DNA of 28,928 nt from assembly GCA_035711465.1 (NCBI GenBank), contig DASTCC010000137.1:1-28928 (forward strand), in the 5' to 3' direction. The number at the start of each line of letters is the position of its first letter. Position 1 is the stretch's first letter. This document shows positions 13,729-21,074 of the stretch, piece after piece. The translations under genes and the position numbers were made by a program. This DNA comes from DASTCC01 sp035711465 (GTDB lineage Bacteria > Acidobacteriota > Vicinamibacteria > Vicinamibacterales > SCN-69-37). The notes under the pieces are model-generated. The model was not told the origin of the DNA. It did no database searches and worked only from the letters and a program-made list of their open reading frames with translations.

Positions 13729-14721
13729 GTGCGCATCGACTCCTCGGCGCCGACGCGGATCGATCTCGCCGGCGGCACCTACGACATCTGGCCCCTGTAT
13801 CTTTTTCACGAACGTGCACAGACCATCAACGCCGCGCTCAGCCTGCGCGCCGAGTGCCGGCTGACGTCGCGCCGCGACTACCGCGTCGTGCTGATCTCGG
13901 AAGACACCGGCGAGGAGGTCGAGGCGCCTGATCCCGACGCGCTCGGCGTCGATCGACTGCCGCTGGTGGCGCGGCTGGTCAAACATTTTCACGCGCGCGG
14001 GGTCGAGGTGCGGACGCGATCGGGATCGCCGGTCGGCGCCGGCATCGCCGGATCGTCGGCGCTGAACATCGCGCTCTCGGCCGCGCTCGCCGCCTGGACC
14101 GGCCGGACGCTCGGCGACGACGAGCTGTTGACGATCGCCATGAACGTCGAGGCGCAGGTGATTCACGTGCCGACCGGCGTGCAGGACTATCGGCCGGCGC
14201 TCTACGGCGGCGTCTCGGCGGTCGAGCTTGGCGTCACCGGCGTGCGCCGCGTCGCGCTCGGCGTCGATCTCGAAGACTTCAGCCGCCGCGTCGTGCTCGC
14301 CTACACCGGCGCGTCGCGACAGTCGGGCATCAACAACTGGGACGTGATGCAGCGCCGCATCCAGGGCGATCAGGCCGTCGCCGCGGCGTTCGACGGCATC
14401 CGCGACGCCGCGGTCGGCCTGCGCGACGCGCTCGCCGAGCAGGACTGGAAAGCGGCGGCCGGCCACATCAACGCCGAGTGGCAGCATCGGCGCCGGCTGG
14501 CGCCGGGTGTGTCGACGCCGGCGATCGACGCGATGCTCGATCAGGCGCGGCTCGCCGGCGCCGATGCCGGCAAGGTCTGCGGCGCCGGCGGCGGCGGCTG
14601 TCTGTTCTGCCTGACGCCACCCGAGCGCAAGGATCGCGTCGCCGCCGCGCTCGAATCGGCGGGCGCGCGACTGCTCCACTTCACCTTCGAGCCGCAGGGG
14701 CTCATCGTCACCCGCAGCTGA
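13729..14721 (+). CDS. GHMP-family sugar kinase (HddA/galactokinase-like)
   Basis: A 330-aa kinase starting at GTG 13729. The three GHMP motifs are clear: APTRIDLAGGTYD at 7-19, the phosphate loop PVGAGIAGSSALNIAL at 101-116, and KVCGAGGGGCLF near 281-292. GVQDYRPALYGG (150-161) supplies the probable catalytic Asp153. The overall pattern is closest to heptose-7-phosphate 1-kinases (HddA type) and related anomeric kinases; the substrate cannot be fixed from sequence. It diverges from nagZ over a shared -10 palindrome, so a role in amino-sugar or envelope sugar phosphorylation is attractive but inferred. No other heptose-pathway genes are in the window. Confidence 0.85.
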   Translation: MRIDSSAPTRIDLAGGTYDIWPLYLFHERAQTINAALSLRAECRLTSRRDYRVVLISEDTGEEVEAPDPDALGVDRLPLVARLVKHFHARGVEVRTRSGSPVGAGIAGSSALNIALSAALAAWTGRTLGDDELLTIAMNVEAQVIHVPTGVQDYRPALYGGVSAVELGVTGVRRVALGVDLEDFSRRVVLAYTGASRQSGINNWDVMQRRIQGDQAVAAAFDGIRDAAVGLRDALAEQDWKAAAGHINAEWQHRRRLAPGVSTPAIDAMLDQARLAGADAGKVCGAGGGGCLFCLTPPERKDRVAAALESAGARLLHFTFEPQGLIVTRS

Positions 14722-14732
14722 GTGAAGCCGCC

Positions 14733-14975
14733 GTGACGCCGCTCGAGGAAATCCGCCGCCTCTACTTCGCCGCCACCCGCGGATCGATCCACCGTGATCT
14801 GAAACGGGCGATCGATCTCCTGAAGGCGATGAAGGACGACGACGAGCGGGCGAAGGCCGCCGTCTACATGGACGGGCTGTCGCAAATGCGATCGGAATGG
14901 TCGGGCGGCGGGGGCGGCCCCCGGCGGCCGAACGCCGCTAGCGCTGCAGGAAAGAATCGACGTTCTCGCGGGTGA
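14733..14975 (+). CDS. Small conserved-looking hypothetical protein (80 aa)
   Basis: Starts at GTG 14733, 11 bases after the kinase stop (TPLEEIRRLYFAATRGSI). The first 55 residues are helical, charged and well formed (HRDLKRAIDLLKAM, DDDERAKAAVYMDGLSQMR). The last 20 (GGGGGPRRPNAASAAGKNR) look unconstrained and read through the end of the convergent rodZ-like gene, overlapping it by 38 bases. There is no known domain; the Leu/Arg helix pattern suggests a small helical bundle. It is probably transcribed with the kinase. Function unknown. Confidence 0.6.
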   Translation: MTPLEEIRRLYFAATRGSIHRDLKRAIDLLKAMKDDDERAKAAVYMDGLSQMRSEWSGGGGGPRRPNAASAAGKNRRSRG

Positions 14976-15711
14976 TCCGCACCACCCGCGTCGTGCCGCT
15001 CGGTCCGAGCGATCGCGCCGGCTTGCCGTTCAGCGTCCAGGTGAACGCGCCCGCGTTGCCGACGTTCAGCGCCACTTCGTGATCGGCCGTGAACGCCTGT
15101 TTCTCGCCTGCCTTGATGATGCGCTCGAGCACGACCTGTCCGTCCGCGGCGATGCGCACCCAGCAATCGGCCGAGAACTCGAACTGGATCGCGAGTTTTT
15201 CCGGCGCCGCGGGCGCGGCCTGCACGGCAGGCGGATCGGCCGACGGTGGCGGCGGCTGCGCCCTGACGACCGCGGCCTCGGGCACGGGCAGCGCGTCGGG
15301 CGGCTGGCGGCCCCATCTCGTCCATCCCCAGAACGCCAGGCCGGCGACGATAAGCACGCCGGCGGCGAGGCCGAGCTGCTGGACGAGCCGGATCGCGCGT
15401 CGCTGCCTCTCGAGAAACGCGCGATCGTCGGCAGTCACCTCGGGCACTTCCTTGCGCTTCGCCGCTTCTCCCTCGGCTCTCGCCAGATCGGCCGCGAAGG
15501 CCGCGACGGCCTGCTCGGGATCGATGCCGACCTGCGCGGCGTACGCCTTGACGAACGACCGGCCGAAGATGCCGCCGGGCAGCCGCGTGTAGTCGTCCTT
15601 CTCGAGGGCTTCGAGCGCGGCAATCGAAATCTTCGTGACCGCGGCGACCTCGTGCAGCGAGAGGCCCTTGGCTTCTCTCGCTTTTCTGAGCCGTGAGCCG
15701 ACGTGTTCCAT
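14938..15711 (-). CDS. RodZ-like protein: HTH, TM helix, C-terminal DUF4115-type domain
   Basis: A 257-aa bitopic membrane protein. Residues 5-66 form an HTH_25/XRE-like domain (SRLRKAREAKGLSLHEVAAV, then LPGGIFGRSFVKAYA). A charged linker follows, then a TM helix at about 112-130, a Pro/Ala-rich periplasmic stretch (136-175) and a beta-rich domain (about 176-250) with FSADCWVRIAADGQVVLERI, as in RodZ/DUF4115. RodZ links MreB to the cell-wall elongation machinery; in many phyla such proteins are only RodZ-like. The start ATG lies 11 bases after the thiE-like stop and lacks a clear Shine-Dalgarno. It is the last gene of the long minus-strand run. Confidence 0.83.
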   Translation of the reverse strand: MEHVGSRLRKAREAKGLSLHEVAAVTKISIAALEALEKDDYTRLPGGIFGRSFVKAYAAQVGIDPEQAVAAFAADLARAEGEAAKRKEVPEVTADDRAFLERQRRAIRLVQQLGLAAGVLIVAGLAFWGWTRWGRQPPDALPVPEAAVVRAQPPPPSADPPAVQAAPAAPEKLAIQFEFSADCWVRIAADGQVVLERIIKAGEKQAFTADHEVALNVGNAGAFTWTLNGKPARSLGPSGTTRVVRITRENVDSFLQR

Positions 15712-15722
15712 GGGGTGCAGCG

Positions 15723-16406
15723 CTACTCTACTGCGCCGCGCCGGGTCGGGGCGAGCGCCGTCGCAAACTCGCGGACGACACCGGCAAGCCCGGCAGGATT
15801 TCCGCCCGTGGCGCGCGGCAGGAACGCGCCGATCGCTGCCACGCCGGCCGCCCCGGCGAGGATGCACGAGGCCGTGCCCGCGGGTGTGATCCCGCCGATG
15901 GCCAGCACCGGCGTGCGCGACTTGTTCACAGCCTCGGCGAGCGCCGCCAGACCCGCGCCCGGTGCGCCCGGTTTTGACTCCGTGGGAAAGACCGGGCCGA
16001 ACAACACGTAATCGAGCGCGGCCTCGGTGCCGGCCTCGCCCGGCTGGTGGATCGATCGACCGACGATCGTCGCCGCGCCGATCGCGTCGCGGGCGGCCGC
16101 GGCCGGCGGATCGTCGCTCCGCAGGTGCAGCCCGGCGCCGGTGTCGCGCGCCACCTCGACGTCGTGGTTGACGAGTATCCGCGGCCCCCCGGCGCCTGCG
16201 CGCGCGATCGCCCGCCGCACGACATCGCGGAGCGACTCTCGATCGAGATCGCGTTCGCGGATCTGAATCGCGTCGACGCCGGCGTCGCACGCCGCGTCGA
16301 TCAGCGCCTCGAGCGCGCGCAGCTCGTCGCGGCGCGTGCGCGCGTCGGGATCGATCTGACGACGATCGGTCACCAGGCAGACTCCCGCCGGGCGCCAGCG
16401 GATCAC
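15723..16406 (-). CDS. Thiamine-phosphate synthase family protein (ThiE/TenI-like)
   Basis: A 227-aa TIM-barrel protein starting at GTG 16406 (IRWRPAGVCLVTDRRQ). Family landmarks: DAGVDAIQIRERDL (41-54), RILVNHDVEVARDTGAGLHL (76-95), TIVGRSIHQPGEA (113-125), DYVLFGPVFPTESKPG (132-147) and PVLAIGGITPAG (166-177), all matching the phosphate-binding and pyrophosphate loops of ThiE. ThiE condenses HMP-PP with the thiazole phosphate; TenI-like paralogues isomerise the thiazole instead. QIRERD in place of QLRxK is seen in both groups, so I leave the symbol open. The start overlaps the upstream small membrane gene by 4 bases (GTGA). No other thiamine gene or TPP riboswitch is visible. Confidence 0.82.
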   Translation of the reverse strand: MIRWRPAGVCLVTDRRQIDPDARTRRDELRALEALIDAACDAGVDAIQIRERDLDRESLRDVVRRAIARAGAGGPRILVNHDVEVARDTGAGLHLRSDDPPAAAARDAIGAATIVGRSIHQPGEAGTEAALDYVLFGPVFPTESKPGAPGAGLAALAEAVNKSRTPVLAIGGITPAGTASCILAGAAGVAAIGAFLPRATGGNPAGLAGVVREFATALAPTRRGAVE

Positions 16407-16618
16407 GGAGCGGGCGTCGGGTTGTCGGGCGGCGAGGGCGCCGCGGTGGAACGGGAGAAGAACGCGCCGGTCAGATCGCGCAGGCCGGCGAGCACGGTGA
16501 TCAGGCCGACGCCGGTGACCGCGCCCTGCACGTGGCGGCTGCTCATCGCGTTGCCGAGCCACGGCAGCCAGATCGCGAAGATGTTGCGCTCCCAGAGCGC
16601 CGTCCACGGAGCGATCAC
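16403..16618 (-). CDS. Small two-TM membrane protein, start uncertain
   Basis: The frame ends PSPPDNPTPAP and contains a hydrophobic segment FAIWLPWLGNAM and a TM, VQGAVTGVGLITVLAGL. The only standard start after rnhB is GTG 16618, which cuts through a first hydrophobic helix. The frame continues upstream without a stop through VRIHFVTRLLVAAYLVEAG, which reads as a good TM start. The rnhB stop at 16698-16696 forms a CTGA overlap with an in-frame CTG at 16699, and a purine-rich AGGGAACGGAG follows. The true start may be non-canonical. No function is recognised. It sits between rnhB and the thiE-like gene with overlaps at the 3' end. Confidence 0.55.
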   Translation of the reverse strand: MIAPWTALWERNIFAIWLPWLGNAMSSRHVQGAVTGVGLITVLAGLRDLTGAFFSRSTAAPSPPDNPTPAP

Positions 16619-16695
16619 CAGCAGGAGTCCAGCCTCGACGAGGTAGGCGGCGACGAGAAGTCGAGTGACGAAATGGATACGGACTCCGTTCCCTG

Positions 16696-17319
16696 TCAGT
16701 CGTGAATCGTATCAAACAGCGACGGCGGCCTGAACGTGCGGCGGTGCACCGGCGAGTAGCCGAACCTGCCGACGGCGTCGAGATGATCGCGGGTCGCGTA
16801 GCCCTTGTGGCGATCGAAGCCGTAGCGGGGATCGGAGGCGTGCAGCTCCAGCATCAGCCGATCGCGTGTGACCTTGGCGAGGATCGACGCCGCCGCGATC
16901 GCGCTCGACTTGCGATCGCCGCCGACGACGGCGCGCTGCGCCATCGGCAGCTGCGGAATCGGAAACCCGTCGACGAGAACGAAGCACGGCAGCGGCGCCA
17001 GCGCCATCACCGCGCGGCGCATCGCTTCGAGCGAGGCGCGATGGATGTTCAGGCGATCGATCTCCGGCGCGTCGATCACCGCGATCGCGAAGGCGTCGGC
17101 GGCCGCGGCGATCTCGTCGAACAGCCGATCGCGCTCGGCGGCGGTCAGCATCTTCGAGTCGGCGACGCCGGCGACGTGGCGATGGGGCGCGAGCACCGCC
17201 GCGCACGCCACCACCGGGCCGGCGAGACAGCCGCGTCCGACCTCGTCGACGCCGGCGACGCGATCGAACCCGAATCGCCGGACCGCGTTCTCGATGGTGC
17301 GCGAGGCGCGGACGAACAT
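16696..17319 (-). CDS. rnhB: Ribonuclease HII
   Basis: A 207-aa enzyme cleaving RNA in RNA/DNA hybrids, including single ribonucleotides left in DNA. The acidic metal site is visible: GVDEVGRGCLAGPVV with D25-E26, and CFVLVDGF with D117. GGDRKSSAIAAASILAKVTRD and YGFDRHKGYAT are the classic downstream motifs. The ATG is preceded by GGAG at good spacing, and the gene starts 14 bases after the rplS stop. Its place after trmD-rplS matches the order found in many bacteria. Length is normal. Confidence 0.95.
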   Translation of the reverse strand: MFVRASRTIENAVRRFGFDRVAGVDEVGRGCLAGPVVACAAVLAPHRHVAGVADSKMLTAAERDRLFDEIAAAADAFAIAVIDAPEIDRLNIHRASLEAMRRAVMALAPLPCFVLVDGFPIPQLPMAQRAVVGGDRKSSAIAAASILAKVTRDRLMLELHASDPRYGFDRHKGYATRDHLDAVGRFGYSPVHRRTFRPPSLFDTIHD

Positions 17320-17333
17320 CGCCGGGCTCCGGA

Positions 17334-17681
17334 TCAGTCGACGCGCTTCTGTTCCTTCATCCGCGCGGCCTTGCCGCGCAGGTCGCGCAGGAAATAGAGC
17401 TTGGCGCGGCGCACCTTGGCGCTGCGCACGACCTCGATGCGGTCGATGATCGGCGAGTGCAGCGGGAAGATGCGCTCGACGCCCTGCCCGAACGAGATCT
17501 TGCGGACCGTGAACGTCGCCCGGGCGCCGCCGCGGTGCTGCCCGATCACCGTGCCCTCGAACACCTGGATGCGCTCCTTGTCGCCTTCGCGCACCTTCAC
17601 GTGCACGCGCACGGTGTCGCCGGACCGCATCGCCGGCCGGTCGAGCAGGTGGGGCCGTTCGACCGTCTCAATCGCCTTCAT
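17334..17681 (-). CDS. rplS: Ribosomal protein L19
   Basis: A 115-aa protein of the 50S subunit at the 30S/50S interface. It contains SGDTVRVHVKVREGDKERIQ, FEGTVIGQHRGGARATFTVR, RIFPLHSPIIDRIEVV and KLYFLRDLRGKAAR, the standard L19 sequence. The preferred start is ATG 17681, 7 bases after AGGAG; a GTG codon 3 bases earlier is a less likely start. It lies 4 bases after the trmD stop, and the Shine-Dalgarno sits in the last codons of trmD, so translational coupling is likely. Confidence 0.96.
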   Translation of the reverse strand: MKAIETVERPHLLDRPAMRSGDTVRVHVKVREGDKERIQVFEGTVIGQHRGGARATFTVRKISFGQGVERIFPLHSPIIDRIEVVRSAKVRRAKLYFLRDLRGKAARMKEQKRVD

Positions 17682-17685
17682 CACG

Positions 17686-18450
17686 TCACTCCTTTGAGGT
17701 CCTGACCGGACCCGCGGCCCGATCCTGTCTGACTTGCTCCACTTCGCGCCGCGTCTCGGCGTCCCGGTCGATCGCGTCGATCAGATCGGGCCGCCGCTCG
17801 AGCGTGCGCGTCAAACTCTGCCGCCGTCGCCACCGGGCGATCTCGGCGTGGTTGCCCGAGAGCAGCACCTCGGGCACCCTGCGGCCGCGAAACTCGGCCG
17901 GCCGCGTGTAGTGCGGGTGATCGAGCAGCCCGGCCGCGAACGAATCGGCGGCCACCGACGCGGCGTCGCCGACGACGCCCGGCACGAGCCTGATCACCGC
18001 GTCGACCAGCACGAGCGCCGGCAGCTCGCCGCCGGTCAGCACGTAATCGCCGATCGAGATCTCCTCGGTCACGAGCCCTTCGACGACGCGCTCGTCGACC
18101 CCTTCGTAGCGGCCGCACAACACGATCACGCGCTCGAGCCGGCTCAATCGCTCCGCCACCGCGTGTGTGAGCCGCGCCCCCTGCGGCGACATCAGCACGA
18201 CCGCCGACGGCGGGCCCGCGTTCGCGGCAATCGCCTCCACCGCCGCGAACATCGGCTCGGGCTTCATCACCATCCCTGGGCCGCCGCCGTACGGCACGTC
18301 GTCCACCGAGCGGTGCCGATCGCTGGTGTAGTCGCGCAGATCCGTGACGCGAATCTCGACGTCGCCGCGCTCGCGCGCCCGCGCCACCACGCCCTCGGCC
18401 AGCGCCGCCTCGACCATCCCGGGAAAGATCGTGACCAGATCGATCCGCAT
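17686..18450 (-). CDS. trmD: tRNA (guanine-37-N1)-methyltransferase
   Basis: A 254-aa SPOUT methyltransferase that makes m1G37 next to the anticodon and prevents +1 frameshifting. Knot-region motifs: VPYGGGPGMVMKPEP, LCGRYEGVDERV and EISIGDYVLTGGELPALVLVD, with SGNHAEIARWRRRQSLTRT in the C-terminal domain. It starts at ATG 18450 behind GAGAGG, 12 bases after the rimM stop. The rimM-trmD-rplS order is the conserved one. The tail after the R-rich segment (about 15 residues, ending PVRTSKE) is a little longer than in E. coli. Confidence 0.96.
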   Translation of the reverse strand: MRIDLVTIFPGMVEAALAEGVVARARERGDVEIRVTDLRDYTSDRHRSVDDVPYGGGPGMVMKPEPMFAAVEAIAANAGPPSAVVLMSPQGARLTHAVAERLSRLERVIVLCGRYEGVDERVVEGLVTEEISIGDYVLTGGELPALVLVDAVIRLVPGVVGDAASVAADSFAAGLLDHPHYTRPAEFRGRRVPEVLLSGNHAEIARWRRRQSLTRTLERRPDLIDAIDRDAETRREVEQVRQDRAAGPVRTSKE

Positions 18451-18462
18451 CGCCGCGGCCTC

Positions 18463-18996
18463 TCACCGGTTCAGATCGATCAGCCCTTCGATCGGCCTGA
18501 TCACGATCCGCTGCCCGGGCACGTCGATCGACGCGCAAATCGCGTCGACGAACGGCACCAGCACTTCCCCACCCCGCCCGGCCACGACGAGCATCGCCGG
18601 TCCCGATCCGGTGTCGACCCGCTCGACGACGCCGACGCGCTCGCCGTCGACCGTCTCCACCGTGCAGCCCTCGAGGTCGTACAGGTAATAGCGACCCGGC
18701 TCGAGCGGCGTCACCGCGGCCGCCGCGATCTTCAGCTCCAGTCCGCGCAGCGTCTCGGCGTCGTCAATCGACGCCACGCCGTCGAAACCGACCACCCAGC
18801 GGCCGTCGTGCAGCCGGCTCGCGTTGACGACGAGCTGACGGTCGCGGCCATCCTGGAGCACGTCGAGCACGCTGCCGATCCTGAAGCGCTCCTCGCCGAA
18901 ATCGGTCTCGGGCGCGACCACGACCTGCCCCTTGTTGCCGTGCGGCCGAATCACGCGGCCGACCGTGACCTTCGCCGACCAGGCCGCGTCGCCCAT
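18463..18996 (-). CDS. rimM: Ribosome maturation factor RimM
   Basis: A 177-aa protein from ATG 18996 (MGDAAWSAKVTVGRVIRPHG). The N-terminal RimM barrel shows HGNKGQVVVAPETDF, and the C-terminal PRC barrel shows YYLYDLEGCTVETVDG, GSGPAMLVVAGRGGEVLVPF and VDAICASIDVPGQRIVIRP. It assists 30S head assembly by binding S19. An in-frame start at 19029 would add 11 Ser/Thr-rich residues and overlap khpA; I prefer 18996, 7 bases after the khpA stop, although no strong Shine-Dalgarno is visible. Confidence 0.92.
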   Translation of the reverse strand: MGDAAWSAKVTVGRVIRPHGNKGQVVVAPETDFGEERFRIGSVLDVLQDGRDRQLVVNASRLHDGRWVVGFDGVASIDDAETLRGLELKIAAAAVTPLEPGRYYLYDLEGCTVETVDGERVGVVERVDTGSGPAMLVVAGRGGEVLVPFVDAICASIDVPGQRIVIRPIEGLIDLNR

Positions 18997-19003
18997 CGAT
19001 CGG

Positions 19004-19246
19004 CTAGTCGTCGCGGAAGTCGACGACAACGCGCCGGCCGTCCATTTCGCCGGCCGCGGCCGCCAGGGTGCGCACCGCCGAGGCGGTGCGTCCTTGCCGG
19101 CCGATCACGCGGCCGAGCTCGCCGGGCGCCATGGTCAGCTCGATGACGGTCTGACCGCGGCGGTCGAGTTCCGTGACCTGCACGTCGTCGGGACTGCCCG
19201 CGAGCGCGCGGGCGACGACCTCGACGACGTCGCGCGCTCGGCTCAC
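19004..19246 (-). CDS. khpA: KH-domain RNA-binding protein KhpA
   Basis: An 80-aa protein made almost wholly of one type II KH domain. The nucleic-acid-binding loop is GELGRVIGRQGRTASAVRT (GxxG form GRQG), followed by AAAAGEMDGRRVVVDFRDD. It starts with a 4-base ATGA overlap with rpsP and is followed by rimM. KhpA, usually with KhpB, is an RNA chaperone affecting cell-wall or division gene expression in Firmicutes; its role elsewhere is less clear. Its place between rpsP and rimM is the classical locus. Confidence 0.92.
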   Translation of the reverse strand: MSRARDVVEVVARALAGSPDDVQVTELDRRGQTVIELTMAPGELGRVIGRQGRTASAVRTLAAAAGEMDGRRVVVDFRDD

Positions 19247-19506
19247 TGCGCGGCCTGCTCGGCCGGCGCTTCGGCCGGCATGCGATCGACCAGCGTCCGG
19301 ACCGTATCCGACGGCCGCGCGCCCGTCTTGATCCAGTGCGCGAGCCGCTCGCGATCGAGCTTGAGCGTCTCGGGCTTGGTCGTCGGGTCGTAGTGCCCGA
19401 GCACCTCCACGAACCGTCCGTCTCTCGCCGACGTGCCCTCGGTCACTACCACGCGGAAGAAGGGCCGGTTCTTGCCGCCCGCCCGCCGCATACGAATTAC
19501 CAACAT
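19243..19506 (-). CDS. rpsP: Ribosomal protein S16
   Basis: An 87-aa 30S protein starting MLVIRMRRAGGKNRPFFRVV, with FVEVLGHYDPTTKPETLKLD and a typical RLAHWIKTGARPSDTVR segment, then an Ala/Glu-rich tail. The Shine-Dalgarno GGGAGG precedes the ATG at 19506 at standard spacing. It heads the rpsP-khpA-rimM-trmD-rplS block and is separated from ffh by foldback repeat B, which may affect read-through from ffh. Confidence 0.96.
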   Translation of the reverse strand: MLVIRMRRAGGKNRPFFRVVVTEGTSARDGRFVEVLGHYDPTTKPETLKLDRERLAHWIKTGARPSDTVRTLVDRMPAEAPAEQAAQ

Positions 19507-19538
19507 CTCGGCCTCCCAGAAACTAACTGACGCTTGTC

Positions 19539-19615
19539 GTGCTGGGTGCTATGTGCTGGGTGCTGTGTGCGGGGTTCTTCGCACCCAGCACCCAGCACCC
19601 AGCACCCAGCACCCT
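19539..19615 (-). repeat. Heptanucleotide foldback repeat B (TGGGTGC / GCACCCA)
   Basis: Five in-register units at 19581-19615 (GCACCCA x4, GCACCCT) face four inverted units at 19543-19570 (TGGGTGC, TATGTGC, TGGGTGC, TGTGTGC). Arms 19539-19570 and 19581-19612 pair over 32 bases with 3 mismatches, around a 10-base loop. On the transcribed (minus) strand the G-rich arm comes first, 2 bases after the ffh stop. No T-run follows the hairpin. It fills most of the ffh-rpsP gap. Confidence 0.88.
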
Positions 19616-19617
19616 GC

Positions 19618-20976
19618 CTATCTCATCCCCCGCATCATGCTCATCAGCCGCCGCTTGCCCTTCTTGCCGCCGCCGGTCGCGCCGGCGATCGTCTTGAGCA
19701 TCTTCCGCATCTCGGCGAACTGCTTGAGCAGGCGGTTGATCTCCTCGACGCTGGTGCCGCTGCCGCGCGCGATGCGCTTGCGGCGACTGCCGTTGATCAG
19801 CGTGTGATTCCGCCGTTCCTTGGGCGTCATCGAGCAGATGATGGCCTCGACCCGCGCCAGCTGATTGTCGTCGATCTGCTCGCGCTGCTCCTTGAGCTGC
19901 TTGATCTGGCCGAACCCCGGCAGCATGCCGAGCACCTGCTCGAGCGGCCCCATCTTCTTCAACGTCCGCAGCTGATCGCGGAAGTCCTCGAGCGTGAAGT
20001 CGTCGAGCCGCGTCTTCTCCGCGAACCGCTCGCGGTCCTCGACGTCGATCGCTTCCTCGGCGCGCTCGATGAGCGAGAGCACGTCGCCCATGCCGAGCAG
20101 GCGCGACACCAGCCGGTCGGCGTGAAACGGCTCCAGGTCGGTCGGCCGCTCGCCGACGCCGACGAACGCGATCGGCACGCCGACGACGCCGACCACCGAG
20201 AGCGCCGCGCCGCCGCGCGCGTCGCCGTCCGTCTTCGTCAGCACCACGCCGGTGATCCCGACGCGATGGTTGAACTCGCCCGCGCTCTTGACCGCGTCCT
20301 GCCCGGTCATCGCGTCGGCGACGTAGAGCCGGTCGGTCGGCTCGACGGCGCGCTTGATCGCGTCGAGCTCGACCATCAGCTCGTCGTCGATGTGCAACCG
20401 GCCGGCGGTGTCGACGATCAGCGTGTCGAACCCGAGGTTCTTCGTCGCCGCGAGGGCGCCGCTCGCGCGCGCCACCGGATCCATCTCGCCTTCCGGCGAG
20501 TGCACGCGCACGTCGAGCTGCCGGCCGAGCACCGCCAGCTGCTCGATCGCGGCCGGACGCTTGACGTCGGTCGAGACGAGCATCGCGTGTTTGCCCTGCC
20601 TCGTCAGCCACCGCGCCAGCTTCGCCGACGTCGTCGTCTTGCCCGCGCCCTGGAGCCCGAGCATCAGCACGACGCGCGGCTTCTTCGCCGTCTGCGTCAG
20701 ACCGCCGGTCGTGTCGCCGAAGAGCGCCAGCATCTCGTCGCGCACGATGCGGACGACGTGCTGGTCCGGCGTCAGGCTCTTCAGGACCTCGTCGCCGACC
20801 GCCTTGACCCGCACGCGCTCGATGAACGCCTTGACGACGCGAAAGTTGACGTCGGCCTCGAGCAGGGCCAGACGGATTTCACGAAGCGCGACGTCTACCG
20901 TCGCCTCGGTCAGCCGTGCCTCGCCACGAAGCGAGCGGAAGACCTCCTGGAGGCGGGTGCTGAGAGATTCGAACAT
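19618..20976 (-). CDS. ffh: Signal recognition particle GTPase Ffh
   Basis: A 452-aa SRP54 protein that binds signal sequences and 4.5S RNA and targets ribosomes to FtsY. N domain about 1-95, then the G domain with LGLQGAGKTTTSAKLARWL, STDVKRPAAIEQL, IVDTAGRLHIDDELM and VLTKTDGDARGGAALS. The M domain, from about 320, has FRDQLRTLKKMGPLEQVLGM, the RNA-binding SRRKRIARGSG and a Met-rich end (MSMMRGMR). Length and motifs are normal. The stop is directly followed by repeat B. Upstream, 261 bases separate it from ribBA and hold repeat C and a candidate promoter. No SRP RNA gene was seen. Confidence 0.97.
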   Translation of the reverse strand: MFESLSTRLQEVFRSLRGEARLTEATVDVALREIRLALLEADVNFRVVKAFIERVRVKAVGDEVLKSLTPDQHVVRIVRDEMLALFGDTTGGLTQTAKKPRVVLMLGLQGAGKTTTSAKLARWLTRQGKHAMLVSTDVKRPAAIEQLAVLGRQLDVRVHSPEGEMDPVARASGALAATKNLGFDTLIVDTAGRLHIDDELMVELDAIKRAVEPTDRLYVADAMTGQDAVKSAGEFNHRVGITGVVLTKTDGDARGGAALSVVGVVGVPIAFVGVGERPTDLEPFHADRLVSRLLGMGDVLSLIERAEEAIDVEDRERFAEKTRLDDFTLEDFRDQLRTLKKMGPLEQVLGMLPGFGQIKQLKEQREQIDDNQLARVEAIICSMTPKERRNHTLINGSRRKRIARGSGTSVEEINRLLKQFAEMRKMLKTIAGATGGGKKGKRRLMSMMRGMR

Positions 20977-21040
20977 GACTGGCGAAACCCGCCCGACGCC
21001 GGTGGCCCTCTGCCACTAACCGGCTCTAGCGCAAACAGTT

Positions 21041-21070
21041 ATGGTAGGACAGGTTGCTGGAAGAAAACAA
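21041..21070 (-). promoter_or_regulatory. Candidate sigma-70-like promoter for ffh
   Basis: On the minus strand TTGTTT (21070-21065) is followed 18 bases later by TACCAT (21046-21041), giving a start near 21034 and a leader of about 57 bases before the ffh ATG at 20976. AT-rich sequence is rare in this window, which lends some weight, but both hexamers are degenerate. The same T-rich tract lies just beyond repeat C and could instead be a terminator tail. Confidence 0.35.
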
Positions 21071-21074
21071 GACA

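Noticed and set aside
17681..18538. 285-aa minus-strand frame over trmD
   Set aside because: A shifted frame of trmD with Arg-rich composition; trmD itself has complete family motifs.
20977..21074. SRP (4.5S) RNA gene next to ffh
   Set aside because: The stretch is short and no GGAAGC/GGAA tetraloop-containing SRP hairpin could be identified.
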